From Auanema rhodensis (lineage: Eukaryota; Nematoda; Chromadorea; Rhabditida; Rhabditidae), in contig OZ059897.1 of assembly GCA_964057225.1 (NCBI GenBank), forward strand, positions 11,470,001 to 11,534,000: a stretch of DNA of 64,000 nt. Reading direction: 5' to 3'. The notes under the pieces were generated by a model. The model did no database searches. It was not told the origin of the DNA and was given only the letters and a program-made list of their open reading frames with translations. Shown here piece by piece: positions 39,194 to 50,178 of this stretch. The translations under genes were made by a program, and so were the position numbers. Position 1 is the first letter of the stretch, and every line of letters starts with the position of its first letter.

Positions 39194-42100
39194 ATGGCTG
39201 CTAACAGGTTGTGTTTTTTCCTATCTTTTTTTTTAATTAAAATATTTATTTTCAGTTATAAGCGTGTATGTGAAGAGTTGGGGTTCGATTATGAGGAAAT
39301 TTATCAACTCAGGTAATTTAACAATATTTTTAAAATATACATCTTTGTTTTTTTTTTAGTAAGCGCATAAAACTTACCGAGAGTGGTGGTGTTGAGCTGT
39401 GTGACCCCGCAATAACCACTTCCAATAGTGGTCCCTCGTCATCAAGGGTTATTGAAGTTATCACCTTGGATGACAGCGATAATGAGTAAGCTATCATATA
39501 ATGAAAAAGCATGAAATTTTTTTTTTCAGAGAATGGAATCCCGAGATGCCATCAACTAGTGGAGAACAATTAGGAGGCGGTTCATCCTTCAACGATGTTT
39601 GTCAAATAAAGGTACGAGCTTTTAACCTTTTTTTTTTTACATGTTACAATTCTTTTCACTCTATATCTTTTATTTGATTACATATCTTGAGCAATTTTGA
39701 ATTCTGCCATCTATTTTTAAACAAATCATCATACATTTGGTGGCTTTTTGAAAAATAAAATAAAATCTTATCCCAAATCCATGCAATAATATCATTTATT
39801 AAATTTTTATTCATTAAAATACACTTAAATTTAAATATTTTGATGCTCAAAAACTGACACATTTAAATATTTTGTATTTTTTAAATCATTTCACTCCATC
39901 TCTTTTATTTAATTTCATATTTTAAACAATTTTAAATTTTTACCACTACTTTATAATTTTTATTTATTAAACTTTTTAATCATTAAATTACACTTAAATT
40001 TAAATATTTTGATGCGCAAAAACAGAAACATTTAAATATTTTGTTTTTTCTAAACCATTTCACTCCATCTATTTTAAACAATTTTATATTTCTACCACTA
40101 TTTCATAATTTCATTTTTTAAATTTTTAATCATTAAAAAAAAAAACATTTAAATTTCAATATTGTGATGCTCAAAAACTGAAACATGAAATTGATTTATG
40201 TTTTCTAAGCCATTTCACTTCATCTCTTTTATTTAATCACATATCTTGAACAAATTTAAATTTCTATCACTTTTTCATAATTTCGTTTATTAAATTTTTA
40301 ATCACTAAAAAACATTTAAATTTCAATATTGTGATGCTCAAAAACTGAAACATGAAATTGATTTATGTTTTCTAAGCCATTTCACTTCATCTCTTTTATT
40401 TAATCACATATCTTGAACAAATTTAAATTTCTATCACTTTTTCATAATTTCGTTTATTAAATTTTTAATCACTAAAAAACATTTAAATTTCAATATTGTG
40501 ATGCTCAAAAACAGAAACATTTAAATATTTTGTATTTTCTAAACCATTTCACTTCATCTCTTTTATTTATATATATTTTAAACAATTTTATAATTCTACT
40601 ATTATTTAATTTTTATTTATTAAATTTTTAAACATTAAAAAAAAATGATGCTCAAAAACTGAAACATTTAAATATTTTGTATTTTTCTAATCGTTTTGAA
40701 ACAAACTAAACATATATTTGAAAACATTTCAATTAAATAAAAAAAAAATAACGACTATAACAAACAAAGAGACATAATAATTTTAAGCAAAAGATGAAAC
40801 AATTCATATATATTCTTAAAACTATTTTTATTTAAACTTTTAAAAATAAAAATAAAAAAAGCATGTAAACTGTTATAAATGTTGTTTATTATAGTGGTCA
40901 CACCGGCGCATAAAACGCACCGGTCGTTTTACCAACGTGGTCGTTCGATCGCTCACGTTCCCACACTTGGAAAATGTTGATGAACCAATGCATGTTATCA
41001 TGCCGCGGTTATTCAACGAATTCCTTGATCGTTGTCTTGCTGAAAGCGGTGTGCCTGATAAGCAAAAAGCCTTATTTTGTTTATCAATTGAGCACCCTTC
41101 CTTTGAAAAGGGCTCCATATTTATGGACTTTCGTAGAAGAGAGCATCTCGATGGCGTAGCCATTATGAATGCCATCAGCAAGGTGCAGCAATCAAAACGA
41201 GAGGCTGTAATCAGCCAGGCAATGAATATTGAGATGTATGTGTTTGATGAAAGGCCAGCGCAGCCAAGCCTGATGCCTGGTGAAGGTAGAGTCGGGTTTT
41301 ATTTTGACCCCGAACTCAAAATACCTGGAACCATTGCCAACACTGACTCACATTGTCTGGCTAGATCAGCAGTTGTGGGAATGTGGAAAGCTGACGAGTT
41401 GGCTACTGAAGATGGCGATGAGAAGCGAAGGCTGCAAAACCTTCGTCGCAATTACATCTTATTGCCAAATCAGCCACACCATATCAATTTATTAAATAGG
41501 TGTGGTATTTCTGTAGATTTACCAAATTATAATTTAATTCATTTAAACATTATTGCCAGCTGTAATACAAACTATAAGTTTGTAGTATATGCTAGACCGC
41601 CTGGACAGCGTATGTACACTATTCAGAAAATATTTAATGAAGCGGCTAGCAAATTGGTAACACTAGGTTACCGAAATAATCACTATGATTGTATTACAGC
41701 TGGTAGTCGTTCAAAAATTTTTGATGGTATTATATGTCAACACTGTAAGTTATCTTACAATACAGTGTTGCATAGATGTAAAGCCAAATGTAAAAAATGC
41801 CACACCTATAATTGTAATGCGATGGGGAATGTGGTTGAGAGTAGCGTGAGGTGTGATAGTTATAGAGTTTTGTTTAAAACTCAACAATGCTTCGATAGGC
41901 ATTTGCGAAAAGCCTGCCGAAAATTCAAGGTATTTTGAGAAAATTTAAAGTTGTACATAACAAGCTTAAATTCAGACATGTGTGGCGTGTGATCACTATC
42001 ACATGGTCCGTGCTGATAGACCGCACAATTGCAATGAAAAATTCTGCAAAAAGTGCGGTCAGACAAAGCCTGAAGAGCACTCTTGTTGTTGGGTTCCACC

Positions 42101-45100
42101 TAACGACAAGAAGAAGGCTCAGCTAAAAAAGAAGCAAGAAAAGTTCAAGGTTTGTATTTAACATCTTTACAAGTGTAATGCTTACTTGTTTAAGATTATA
42201 TTTTATGACTTTGAAACAGTTGTGTTAAAAAACGGCACAAATGTTCATGAATATGCAGATGAACAATGGCCCAATATGGTTGTGTATAACAAATTTTGTG
42301 AAAGTTGTATAGATGCCAATTCCTGTGAGAAATGCACAACCAAGGAGGGCCATTTTGGGTACCAACAAGGTGATAGTGAATGGTCTGTAACAGATCGTTT
42401 CCTTGATTGGTTACTCAACTTTTCTGAGAATGATAATGCAATTTTGATTGCGCACAACGGGTCGCGCTTTGACATACATTTCTTGGTGTCTAGGCTGATA
42501 AACCGTGGAATATATCCTGACCCCATTTTAAATGGGACCAAGATTATTAGCATGGTTGTCAAGCCTTTAAGAGGTCAAAACTTTAACCATTTATGTTTTA
42601 AAGATAGTTATTTACTAGTGCCTTTACCCTTATCAGCGTTACCCAAGGCATTTGGTGTACCTGATATGAGTAAAGGACAATTCCCATACCTCTTTAACCA
42701 CCCAATAAATTATGGCAAAGTGCTACCATCCTTGCCACCAAAGCATTACTATTGTACTGCTAGAATGAAAGCAGAAGACCTAGCTTCATTCAATATTTGG
42801 TATGAGGAGCGTAATCAAAGTGTGTTTGATTTTGATGAGGAGCTTCTGGAATATTGTAGGACAGATGTCCGTATTTTAACCAACTGTATGAAAGTGTACA
42901 TGAAGTTGGCAACCGCCACCACTGGCTGGAATCCTGTCATACAATGTATGACATTTGCCAGTTTCTCTTTATTCCAGGCAAGTTTTTTAAAATACAAGCA
43001 TTTTCAAAACTAGTATATTACAGTTGGAAATGAACCACATTAAAGAGAACCAAGTGGGTATTCTGCCTGAGACTGGTTATTATGCCGGCCAGAAGCAGAG
43101 TATAATTGCCATAAAATACATAAATTGGCTAGAACACGGATTAGGCCGCCCATTAATGCATAAGCTTAATGGTGGTGAATTTGTTGTGCGAGTAGATGGC
43201 CAACGCTATCTACTTGATGCTTATGACAGTGTGGCTAATCACGGCTATGAGGTGAGTAATTTGTAATAAATGTAAAAAATGATAAAATTTTGTAGTTTAA
43301 TGGCTGTATTTATCATGGTTGCCCCCAGTGCACCAACAAGACTGCTATTGCACCAGGCAGAAATGGTGAAACAATGGAAGAGTTAATTGTGACTTTTTTA
43401 ATCATTTTAAGCTGAAACATTTAGGTTTATGAAAAAACCATGAAAAAGCTTGAGGCTATTCAAAGCCAGGGCATTAGTGTAACCACTTTGTGGGAACACG
43501 AAATTACTGCTCAAATGTCATCAAATGAGCAAATGGCAAATTTTATGAAGGACACTGAGGTTGTAACTCGATTGGCACCTCGAGATGCCTTCACCGGCGG
43601 CCGAACTCAAACATATAAGCTTCTGGCCCAAGCTTCGGATAGATACTCACTAGAGTATGTGGACTTTTGTTCACTTTATCCATATGTAACGGCATTTGAT
43701 GCCTATTACCCTGTGGGTAATCCTAAAGTGATTACTGAGGGCTTTGAGAGTTTTGAGGCATGCTGCCCATACAAGGGCCTTGTGAAATGTGACGTGCTTG
43801 CACCCACAAATTTGTTGTATCCTGTATTAGGAACACGCATAGGCGGTAAATTAATTTTTACAAACTGCCGCACATGTGCAAACAGAGGCAAAAATGTAAC
43901 ATGCCCGCACCAAGATGATGAAGACGCTCGAAAGCTGCATCTGACTGTAACGCATGTAGAGCTCGAATGTGCCATACAGCGTGGCTACAAAGTGCTTCAT
44001 AGTTATGAGGTTTGGCACTGGGATGAATGGCAGCAAGGAGGCCTATTCAAGGATTTTGTACAAAAGTACATAAAAATTAAGCAAGAGGCATCGGGCTGGC
44101 CTAAGCCAAATATGACAGAGGCTGAAAAGGTATGTGTCATGAAAAGTATGGCATTAAATAGAATTTTACAGCTAAAATATCTCCAAGACCACGAGGAGAA
44201 CACTGGTGTTGCTCTGGAGAGCAACAAAATTGAAAAGAATGCGGCCATGCGTAGCATTGCCAAACTACAGCTGAATAGGTATGTAAACTTTTAAAAATAA
44301 AAATTTACAAATTTGCTTATAGTGTATGGGGTAAAATGGGTCAAAGACCGGATAAAGCCCAAACCAAGATTATTGGTGTTGAGGATCCTGAAATTGGTAG
44401 GATCATAACTGATCCTGCAAGGGAACTCACGGGCTTCAAAATTGTGGACGATGTGGCGTACTGTACAACAGTGCCAGAAGACTCACACTTGGCACCAGCG
44501 CCGTTTACAAATGTAGCCATAGCGGCTTATACAACCGCTCATGCAAGGCTACTATTGTATAAGGCAATGGAAAAAATTGGAAAGAACTTGGTGTATACAG
44601 GTAATTTTATACTTTGTATACAATTTAAATGTACATCATTTAGACGCCGATTCTCTAATTTATTTAAAATGCCTGATCCAATTGAGGATATGAAGGGTGA
44701 ATGGTTAGGTAAACTAACCTCAGAAATACCCGATGGATGGTCAATGACCAAATTTGTTTCACCAGCTGCAAAAGTTTATAGTTATGAGCTAGTAAATGCA
44801 GCTGGCCAGGTCAAGTATATCACCAAGGCAAAGGGAGTGGTAAGTATAAAAATATATTATTGAGAAACTTTTTAAAATTACAGACGCTGTACCACACGGC
44901 AGCCACCGTGGTAAACTATCAAAGTATGGAACGATTGGTTCGAGGACTCGTGATGGATGGAGAAAAATTGGTTTTAAAAACCAAAACAACGTTATTAAAG
45001 AGGCAGCTTGGTGCCATATCCACGATGGACATGACAAAGAGTACCAAGGTCGTAATGGATAAACTTTGTTATCTAGACGATTTTAGTACTTTACCCTATG

Positions 45101-45114
45101 GTTATTGTGAATAA
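39194..45114 (+). pseudogene. pPolB: Protein-primed DNA polymerase B of Polinton 3 (nearly complete)
   Basis: About 14 exons. Leader exons 39194-39207, 39256-39312, 39360-39485, 39530-39611; exon 5 40895-41929; then 41976-42149, 42195-42977, 43024-43251, 43296-43382, 43425-44129, 44172-44278, 44323-44600, 44644-44837, 44884-45114. Phases fit throughout, so the leader exons are most simply the true N-terminus. Features: SIM-like VIEVITLDDSD in exon 3; Cys-rich CKKCGQTKPEEHSCC in exon 6; exonuclease YDFETV, HNGSRFD, YCRTD; YHGCPQC; motif A DFCSLYP; motif B across an intron; motif C DADS with both Asp kept. Intron 7 is GC-AG (CAG/GCAAGT). Lesions: the exon 9 donor is TT instead of GT at 43383-43384, and a 10-bp loss near 44665 shifts the frame. 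It replicates linear element DNA using a terminal protein as primer. Confidence 0.9.
39842..40690 (+). repeat. Minisatellite of about 147-169-bp units in polymerase intron 4
   Basis: GATG(C)TCAAAAAC starts units at 39842, 40011, 40166, 40333, 40500 and 40647. The two units from 40166 to 40500 are virtually identical (period 167). The rest are diverged. The array expands this intron to 1.28 kb compared with 0.58 kb in Polinton 1. Confidence 0.85.
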
Positions 45115-45252
45115 TTTTTAATATATTTGAATTTATAAATTTTATTATTGCGTGTATATTTGTATATGGTTGTATTTATAGATTTTCATGTATAGTTGTA
45201 TTAATAAATTTTATTCTTCTCATCAAATGTTTTAAAGAGTTTATTACATACA

Positions 45253-46585
45253 TTACAAACTGGTATCAATATATGGAGCACGATTGTTGTCAATTGAAAG
45301 AATAGAGTCATATTCTGCATAAACAATAGCATATAAACCCTCTTGCGGTTTGTTGACCAAATTCCAATTTCAGGGCCACATTACCTTGTCGTATAACATC
45401 AAATAACTCGGACGAGTGTACAGTCGGTGAAATATCAAATACAAAAAATGTGAACCCAGCTTTATACATTGCTGGTGTAATACCATTGGATGAATCTGTA
45501 CGACCAAGGCCCAAACCTTCCAACATGTCAATATATGCTGTGGCATAGGAAGAACGCCATTCTAAATTATAAGGGCGGGTAGGTATTACCCGATTGTTGA
45601 GCGTCAAGTATATATTTTTCAATTCAAACGGTTTAAAGTTGAATGGCGAATGTTTAAAAGTACCATTATAAGCGTGTGCGCCGACAAGACCTACTACAAC
45701 ACGTTTCGGTGTATGCGACGTGAATAATATGTTATTGGGTGAATCCAAACGACCTCCTTCTATGAAATAAGATCGCATTTTCACTGACGTCATGGGGTAG
45801 TGTATTCGTTCCTTTACAAGTTTATCTTCTATAGCCATAGCTAATCCAGCGTTTAGATCAAACTCTTGAATAAGCAAGTGCACATCGTTGATATCTATTT
45901 TCAGGTTTGGAAACTCCTCCTTCATTGCAGCATCTTTGCTTTCATTATTCCATCCAAGTGTGTCAATTAAGAAATTATCACGGTTTGGATATGCAGTTAG
46001 CTCCATTTTTGAATAGTTTACAAACAGTCGTTCTTGATTGAATAAGTCGATACTGATGGGAGCAGCCATCTCACACAATATGCCATTTTTAACAAGCCCT
46101 TGTCGCGCTCTAAATCCAGGACTGGCTGCATTATCTATATATCTATCCGCATAATAGCCTGATATGGCAAGTTTGCTCTCTTTAACATCGTTGCTATACA
46201 TTAGAATATTCTCAATATATGTTTTGTAGGCATGATTCACGGTAGAGTCATACACGCTAACATCACCAATTTTTAAATGATACGAGTGTATCAAACTGGC
46301 TGCAAATTGTTGGCATGGTGCAAAAACAAGGTTGTCTGGTACTGGATCGCCGTTTGTGGTTACAATTTTGAATTTTACATTCAACCAACACCTTCTCAGA
46401 TTAAGAAATGATTTGGAATTTTGGGCTATAACAAATTCCCATGGTCCTTGAGGAAGAAAAGTATTTTTTAAAGGAACTTGTACAGTACGAGTGCATTCAA
46501 CACCTAATGCCGACGCCGGTATGTCACTATAATTAATATTAGGTAAAAGTGCTTGTGCTGATTTTGAAACTATCAATTTAGCCAT
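45253..46585 (-). pseudogene. MCP: Major capsid protein of Polinton 3 (late frameshift)
   Basis: Open for 425 residues from MAKLIVSKSAQALLPNINYS; a 2-bp loss near 45348 changes the last about 30 codons, which in the 36147 copy end in APYIDTSL. Position beside the protease and length of about 445 residues fit the Polinton major capsid protein, predicted in the literature to adopt the double jelly-roll fold of adenovirus-like and nucleocytoplasmic large DNA viruses. The upstream basic-protein gene ends directly at its start. Confidence 0.85.
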
Positions 46586-47038
46586 TTAAATACGATACGA
46601 CCGCTCACGAGTTATGCACAGACGCTTATGAGGTTTTGTGGTTTTGCGTCGTCGCCGCTTGCCCAAACCGGTAAGATCTCGTATAGCCTGCCGGCCGGCT
46701 GTTTTAAGAGTTTGCTTGATATTATCACCCTTGAGCACCCCATCAACAATTTCATTGCTAGTTTTTAGCAACTGGCCGCCAAGAGGTGAATTTACAACTG
46801 GACTATTGCTTACAGCACTGGATAATGCATTCCTTCCAGCATTGATGAGATTTTGGGCTATAGGTGATTGAATAATGCGTGGTAAAAACGATGCCAAAGT
46901 TGCCAGTATACCACCCAGGCCATGACCTCTCTGCATTCCACGTTGAAACATCATTCCACTAAATGGCGCCCCACCCATTTGTTGATTCAAAAGTGTTGTC
47001 CATTGAATTGAGTTCAAGTCTAGAAGGAGGTGTGGCAT
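46586..47038 (-). CDS. Basic Gly-rich putative minor virion protein, 150 residues
   Basis: First ATG at 47038 (MPHLLLDLNSIQ). A Gly/Met-rich segment (MGGAPFSGMMFQRGMQRG), an amphipathic or hydrophobic helix (GILATLASFLPRIIQ), an Ala/Ser/Asn-rich middle, then a basic tail GLGKRRRRKTTKPHKR ending at the capsid start. Intact. Conserved with the Polinton 1 copy. Its combination of an amphipathic segment with an Arg/Lys tail suggests membrane-active or DNA-condensing virion protein by analogy with adenovirus pVI and pX. No homology was proved. Confidence 0.65.
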   Translation of the reverse strand: MPHLLLDLNSIQWTTLLNQQMGGAPFSGMMFQRGMQRGHGLGGILATLASFLPRIIQSPIAQNLINAGRNALSSAVSNSPVVNSPLGGQLLKTSNEIVDGVLKGDNIKQTLKTAGRQAIRDLTGLGKRRRRKTTKPHKRLCITRERSYRI

Positions 47039-47088
47039 ATTGAACCGCACGCGCGCAATACAAAAGTTACACTAGATCATTTTACTAA

Positions 47089-47544
47089 ATGTATTCGTCT
47101 GAAATAGCGTCACTATTGCGATCTGTCCGCATCACTCGAAAACTATTCCTAGGTGTATTTAGCGCCGATACTCTACCCAAAACACGTCGAAAGAACTTTG
47201 CACTTGTTGTAAATACTGACACACACGATAAACCGGCCACACATTGGCAAGTCATCTTTGTACGTAATGATCAAGCCTACTTTTTCTGTAGCTTGGGTTA
47301 TAAAATGAACAAGTACATTCGTCATTATCTGGCCAAATATAAAAATGTAAAAGTTAATACTTGCAAACCACAACGCATAATTGAATACACTTGTGGTGGT
47401 TATGCAATATTTGTAATACTAATGTTGTCAGCTGGTAATACATTTGAAAGCATTTGTTCATTTTTTAAACTATTACAAAACGATGATGTCTTTATTAAAG
47501 CGTTTATGCATAAAGTATTCGACTATAAATTATCTAGCATATGA
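47089..47544 (+). CDS. PRO: Adenain-like cysteine protease of Polinton 3
   Basis: 151 residues, intact. Probable catalytic His in THWQVIFVRN and Cys in YTCGGYAIFVIL, with a conserved FCSLGYKMNKYI between. Differs from the Polinton 1 copy by scattered substitutions that leave these motifs unchanged. Proposed role: cleavage of capsid precursors during particle maturation. Confidence 0.82.
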   Translation: MYSSEIASLLRSVRITRKLFLGVFSADTLPKTRRKNFALVVNTDTHDKPATHWQVIFVRNDQAYFFCSLGYKMNKYIRHYLAKYKNVKVNTCKPQRIIEYTCGGYAIFVILMLSAGNTFESICSFFKLLQNDDVFIKAFMHKVFDYKLSSI

Positions 47545-47590
47545 TCAACTTCGCCATTAAAACGTCACCTGCTACATTAGGTGGTCAGTT

Positions 47591-47761
47591 ATGAATATTC
47601 CCTGTCACTGTGAATTATGTATAAGATACACGTTGGAACAATCTGTGCCAACACCCCTGTACAAAAAGATTTTGAAACGTATTTCAGTGCCATTCATTAA
47701 AGGAATATCTCTGGGACTAGGCTTTTGTACAACACTAGTCATTATTCCACTCATTATATAA
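47591..47761 (+). CDS. Small Cys-rich membrane protein of Polinton 3
   Basis: 56 residues, identical to the 1367-1537 copy and about 77 percent similar by eye to 9899-10069. Three Cys within the first ten residues, a KKILKR basic patch, and a C-terminal hydrophobic helix ending IIPLII. Follows the protease by 46 bp. Not recognised as a known family. Confidence 0.65.
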   Translation: MNIPCHCELCIRYTLEQSVPTPLYKKILKRISVPFIKGISLGLGFCTTLVIIPLII

Positions 47762-47802
47762 AAGTGAGTTGACTGTGTGTGGTTGTTTTTTATTTTCCTC
47801 TA

Positions 47803-48267
47803 ATGGAACTTTTATGTAACAAGTATTGTGTTACGTGCAAGGAAATATTTTCATCAGCCAAGCATTTTAGTGATCACGTATTGAAAAGACATGACGGGAT
47901 TCAACCCGTATGTAACAGTTATATCAGCAATGCTGACTTTATTCAAAAATATGGACATTTGGATGGTGTTCGTAGACGTTTGTGCCCTTATTGTAGTGAA
48001 ACTTTTGGAACAAGATTCAATTGTCAGCGTCATATTCGGCGTCTTCATAATAGTAATGGAACGAATGGTAAAGATGGTGATGGAAATGATACCAGCGAAC
48101 CCTCTGAAAAAACTGAGGAGTTTGTACAGTCAACCGAACCAAAACGATGCCGCTGCAATAGTAACCGAGAATATTCACAACACGAGCCGCGCATCGAACA
48201 AAACGGCGCTGAACTACCTTTTAAACCTTCGAAAATCGTAATGTGGTCTTGTATAACTGTTGAATAA
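47803..48267 (+). CDS. C2H2 zinc-finger protein of Polinton 3
   Basis: 154 residues from the ATG at 47803 (MELLCNKYC); an alternative GTG-led extension adds eight residues of the 5' region. Two fingers: CVTCKEIFSS...HVLKRH and CPYCSETFGT...HIRRLH, separated by about 35 residues. The tail is Asn/Asp/Glu-rich with PKRCRC basic patch. The stop overlaps an AATAAA signal and lies 5 bp from the convergent minor-capsid stop, so the two transcripts must overlap at their 3' ends. Probably a regulator or nucleic-acid-binding factor of the element. Confidence 0.75.
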   Translation: MELLCNKYCVTCKEIFSSAKHFSDHVLKRHDGIQPVCNSYISNADFIQKYGHLDGVRRRLCPYCSETFGTRFNCQRHIRRLHNSNGTNGKDGDGNDTSEPSEKTEEFVQSTEPKRCRCNSNREYSQHEPRIEQNGAELPFKPSKIVMWSCITVE

Positions 48268-48272
48268 AACAT

Positions 48273-49130
48273 TTATTTCACATTTTTAACATGTAATGTA
48301 ACAACTGTAGAACCATAATTAAATTGCATAGGGCGGCCAAATTCATCTAAAATTTCAATACGTATAGTATCGAGTGTTTGCTTAGTGATTGGTACATAAC
48401 GAATAGGATTAAATGTTTTGGCAATCATTTTACCAAATTCAGTAGGAGGTGGTACAGGTAAACATGCAAGTAAATTAGCTTTCACATTACCAAGAATGGA
48501 ATATTCTACAATATCACAATATATATACATTGTATTAATGTTATTTGAAAAATCAATGGGGCGCCTGGCTATTAACGTGTCGTTGATAATTTTATTCTCA
48601 AAGCCAAGAAAATATGCGAGATCATCACCGAGTGTTGCATTCAATAATAGCCGCTTACTTGTTACAAACTCTATGCGTTGTAGTGTTTTGTTAAACCGAA
48701 ACGTGGCGTCTGCCAGCATTTCCTTGACAAGTTTAGCCTCAGCTTGTCGATTATTATACCACTTTTTCACATCTTCATCTTTATCTATTAAACCCTTTAT
48801 ACGTGCTTCTTCCTCAGCTCCAAGAGGTTTAGTGCTGCTAGCAATAAATTGTTCTTTTCCAGCATTGATTCCGCGTATTATTTCATCACCATTTGCATAG
48901 TTACCCTTGGGTAAGTGCAGAATAAACTTTCTGTTGGAAAAACGTAGTGTATAAGAAAGATTTTCTTGTACATTTAATATCGAACACGGAAAAATTATGT
49001 CTGTCAGCCCAATGCAATATCTGTTATTGCGTAGCCTTAATGTTTCAGGTAACCTGGTAAGAAACACTGATGAGGTATTACTTTTTTCAGAGTCAACTGA
49101 TGACGGCAAAGTAATGTAAAAGTCATCCAT
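48273..49130 (-). CDS. mCP: Putative minor capsid (penton-like) protein, 285 residues
   Basis: Intact frame MDDFYITLPSSVDSEKSN ... VTLHVKNVK. Beta-strand-rich ends with a charged helical insertion in the middle (EEEARIKGLIDKDEDVKKWY). In Polintons a single jelly-roll protein is encoded next to the packaging ATPase on the opposite strand; order, size and composition fit, but no diagnostic motif is visible. Fragments of this gene also occur in the palindrome loop (33428-33781). Confidence 0.65.
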   Translation of the reverse strand: MDDFYITLPSSVDSEKSNTSSVFLTRLPETLRLRNNRYCIGLTDIIFPCSILNVQENLSYTLRFSNRKFILHLPKGNYANGDEIIRGINAGKEQFIASSTKPLGAEEEARIKGLIDKDEDVKKWYNNRQAEAKLVKEMLADATFRFNKTLQRIEFVTSKRLLLNATLGDDLAYFLGFENKIINDTLIARRPIDFSNNINTMYIYCDIVEYSILGNVKANLLACLPVPPPTEFGKMIAKTFNPIRYVPITKQTLDTIRIEILDEFGRPMQFNYGSTVVTLHVKNVK

Positions 49131-49209
49131 CAGAGACCACCACCTGATGCGTGTACACTAGTATAAATGAAATCATTTGCATTATAGGTACATTTACGAG
49201 TGGTTGATT

Positions 49210-49857
49210 ATGGTTTTCAGCTTCAAACTACCCAGTCAGACAACTGTAATAGGGGCAACGCAATGTGGTAAAACTACCCTTATAAAACGTATATGTGAAA
49301 ATACTGAAAAGTTTTTCAACGTCCCCATTGATAGAATATTCTGGTTCAGTCAATGTGGAGCATCGTCAGGTGTTCCATTAAATGATGAGCGTTTAATAGT
49401 TATTCAAGAACCACCTGATCCGGATATAATAAAAGAGCAAAAGGGAGTAAACACCATTCTAGTGCTGGATGATTTGATGAATTTTTTCTCATCGAATAAA
49501 GCGGCCAAAGAATTACTCAACAACATTTTTACAGTGTGGGCACATCACTGGAATTTGGCAGTGTTTAATCTTGTGCAAGCTGCATTTCAGCTCGACAGGA
49601 CCAGTCGAATTAATAGTACATATATAATACTGATGAAAATTCATTCGGATATATTACAAATACGTAATTGTCTGCAACAATTATTTGGCCCCCGCTTTAA
49701 AAATGCTCTAGAAGCATATGATGATGCAATGTCTACACCCTATAGTCATTTACTGATTGACAACCATCCTTTAACAAATGAGAAACAGCGTATACTATCA
49801 GATATAACAGCGGAGCACCCTATTGTTTATGTAGCCAGAAATATATTCAGTGTTTAA
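49210..49857 (+). CDS. ATP: Genome-packaging ATPase of Polinton 3
   Basis: 215 residues from ATG 49210. Walker A GATQCGKTT, Walker B TILVLDDLM, conserved WAHHWNLAVFNLVQ. Intact and close to the Polinton 1 copy. Divergently placed with the minor capsid gene (79 bp between starts), followed after 12 bp by the 102-residue gene. A TATAG just before GTACATTT (about 49187) resembles a splice acceptor in the leader. Confidence 0.88.
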   Translation: MVFSFKLPSQTTVIGATQCGKTTLIKRICENTEKFFNVPIDRIFWFSQCGASSGVPLNDERLIVIQEPPDPDIIKEQKGVNTILVLDDLMNFFSSNKAAKELLNNIFTVWAHHWNLAVFNLVQAAFQLDRTSRINSTYIILMKIHSDILQIRNCLQQLFGPRFKNALEAYDDAMSTPYSHLLIDNHPLTNEKQRILSDITAEHPIVYVARNIFSV

Positions 49858-49869
49858 TGTGCATGTTCA

Positions 49870-50178
49870 ATGAGTGGTCGTATTTTGTCAAATTACAACT
49901 TTTTATCTTCTTGTGCCAAAACCCCTTGTTCTGTTTCCTCATTTTCTTTTTCACAAATTGAAATTATTGTTGAAATTGTATTTAATATTGTGAAAAATAA
50001 TAATTTTCTCTTAACTAACAAGGAATATAAAACCCTTTTGCCCATATCCTCATTATTACGTCAAATAGCTTTGATACGCACACCCGAAAAGGCTAAAACT
50101 TTATTGGCAACGATTTCACACAAACAATTGAAAACAATAGTTTCATGTGGAATTGCTTATTTTGGTTTTAAAAGATGA
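49870..50178 (+). CDS. Conserved 102-residue Polinton protein of unknown function
   Basis: MSGRILSNYNFLSSC start, a Ser/Phe-rich then strongly helical middle (QIEIIVEIVFNIVKNNNFL), a Lys-rich second half and GIAYFGFKR end. Starts 12 bp after the ATPase stop and its own stop overlaps the next start as ATGA. The same arrangement is kept in the palindrome, and a truncated version follows the ATPase in Polinton 1. No family recognised; linkage to the ATPase suggests a role in packaging or assembly. Confidence 0.65.
   Translation: MSGRILSNYNFLSSCAKTPCSVSSFSFSQIEIIVEIVFNIVKNNNFLLTNKEYKTLLPISSLLRQIALIRTPEKAKTLLATISHKQLKTIVSCGIAYFGFKR

Noticed and set aside
44130..44171. Certain intron inside polymerase exon 10-11
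   Set aside because: It has GTATGT...TTACAG ends but is 42 bp long and open in frame, so splicing cannot be decided from sequence; it was used in the model only by comparison with Polinton 1.
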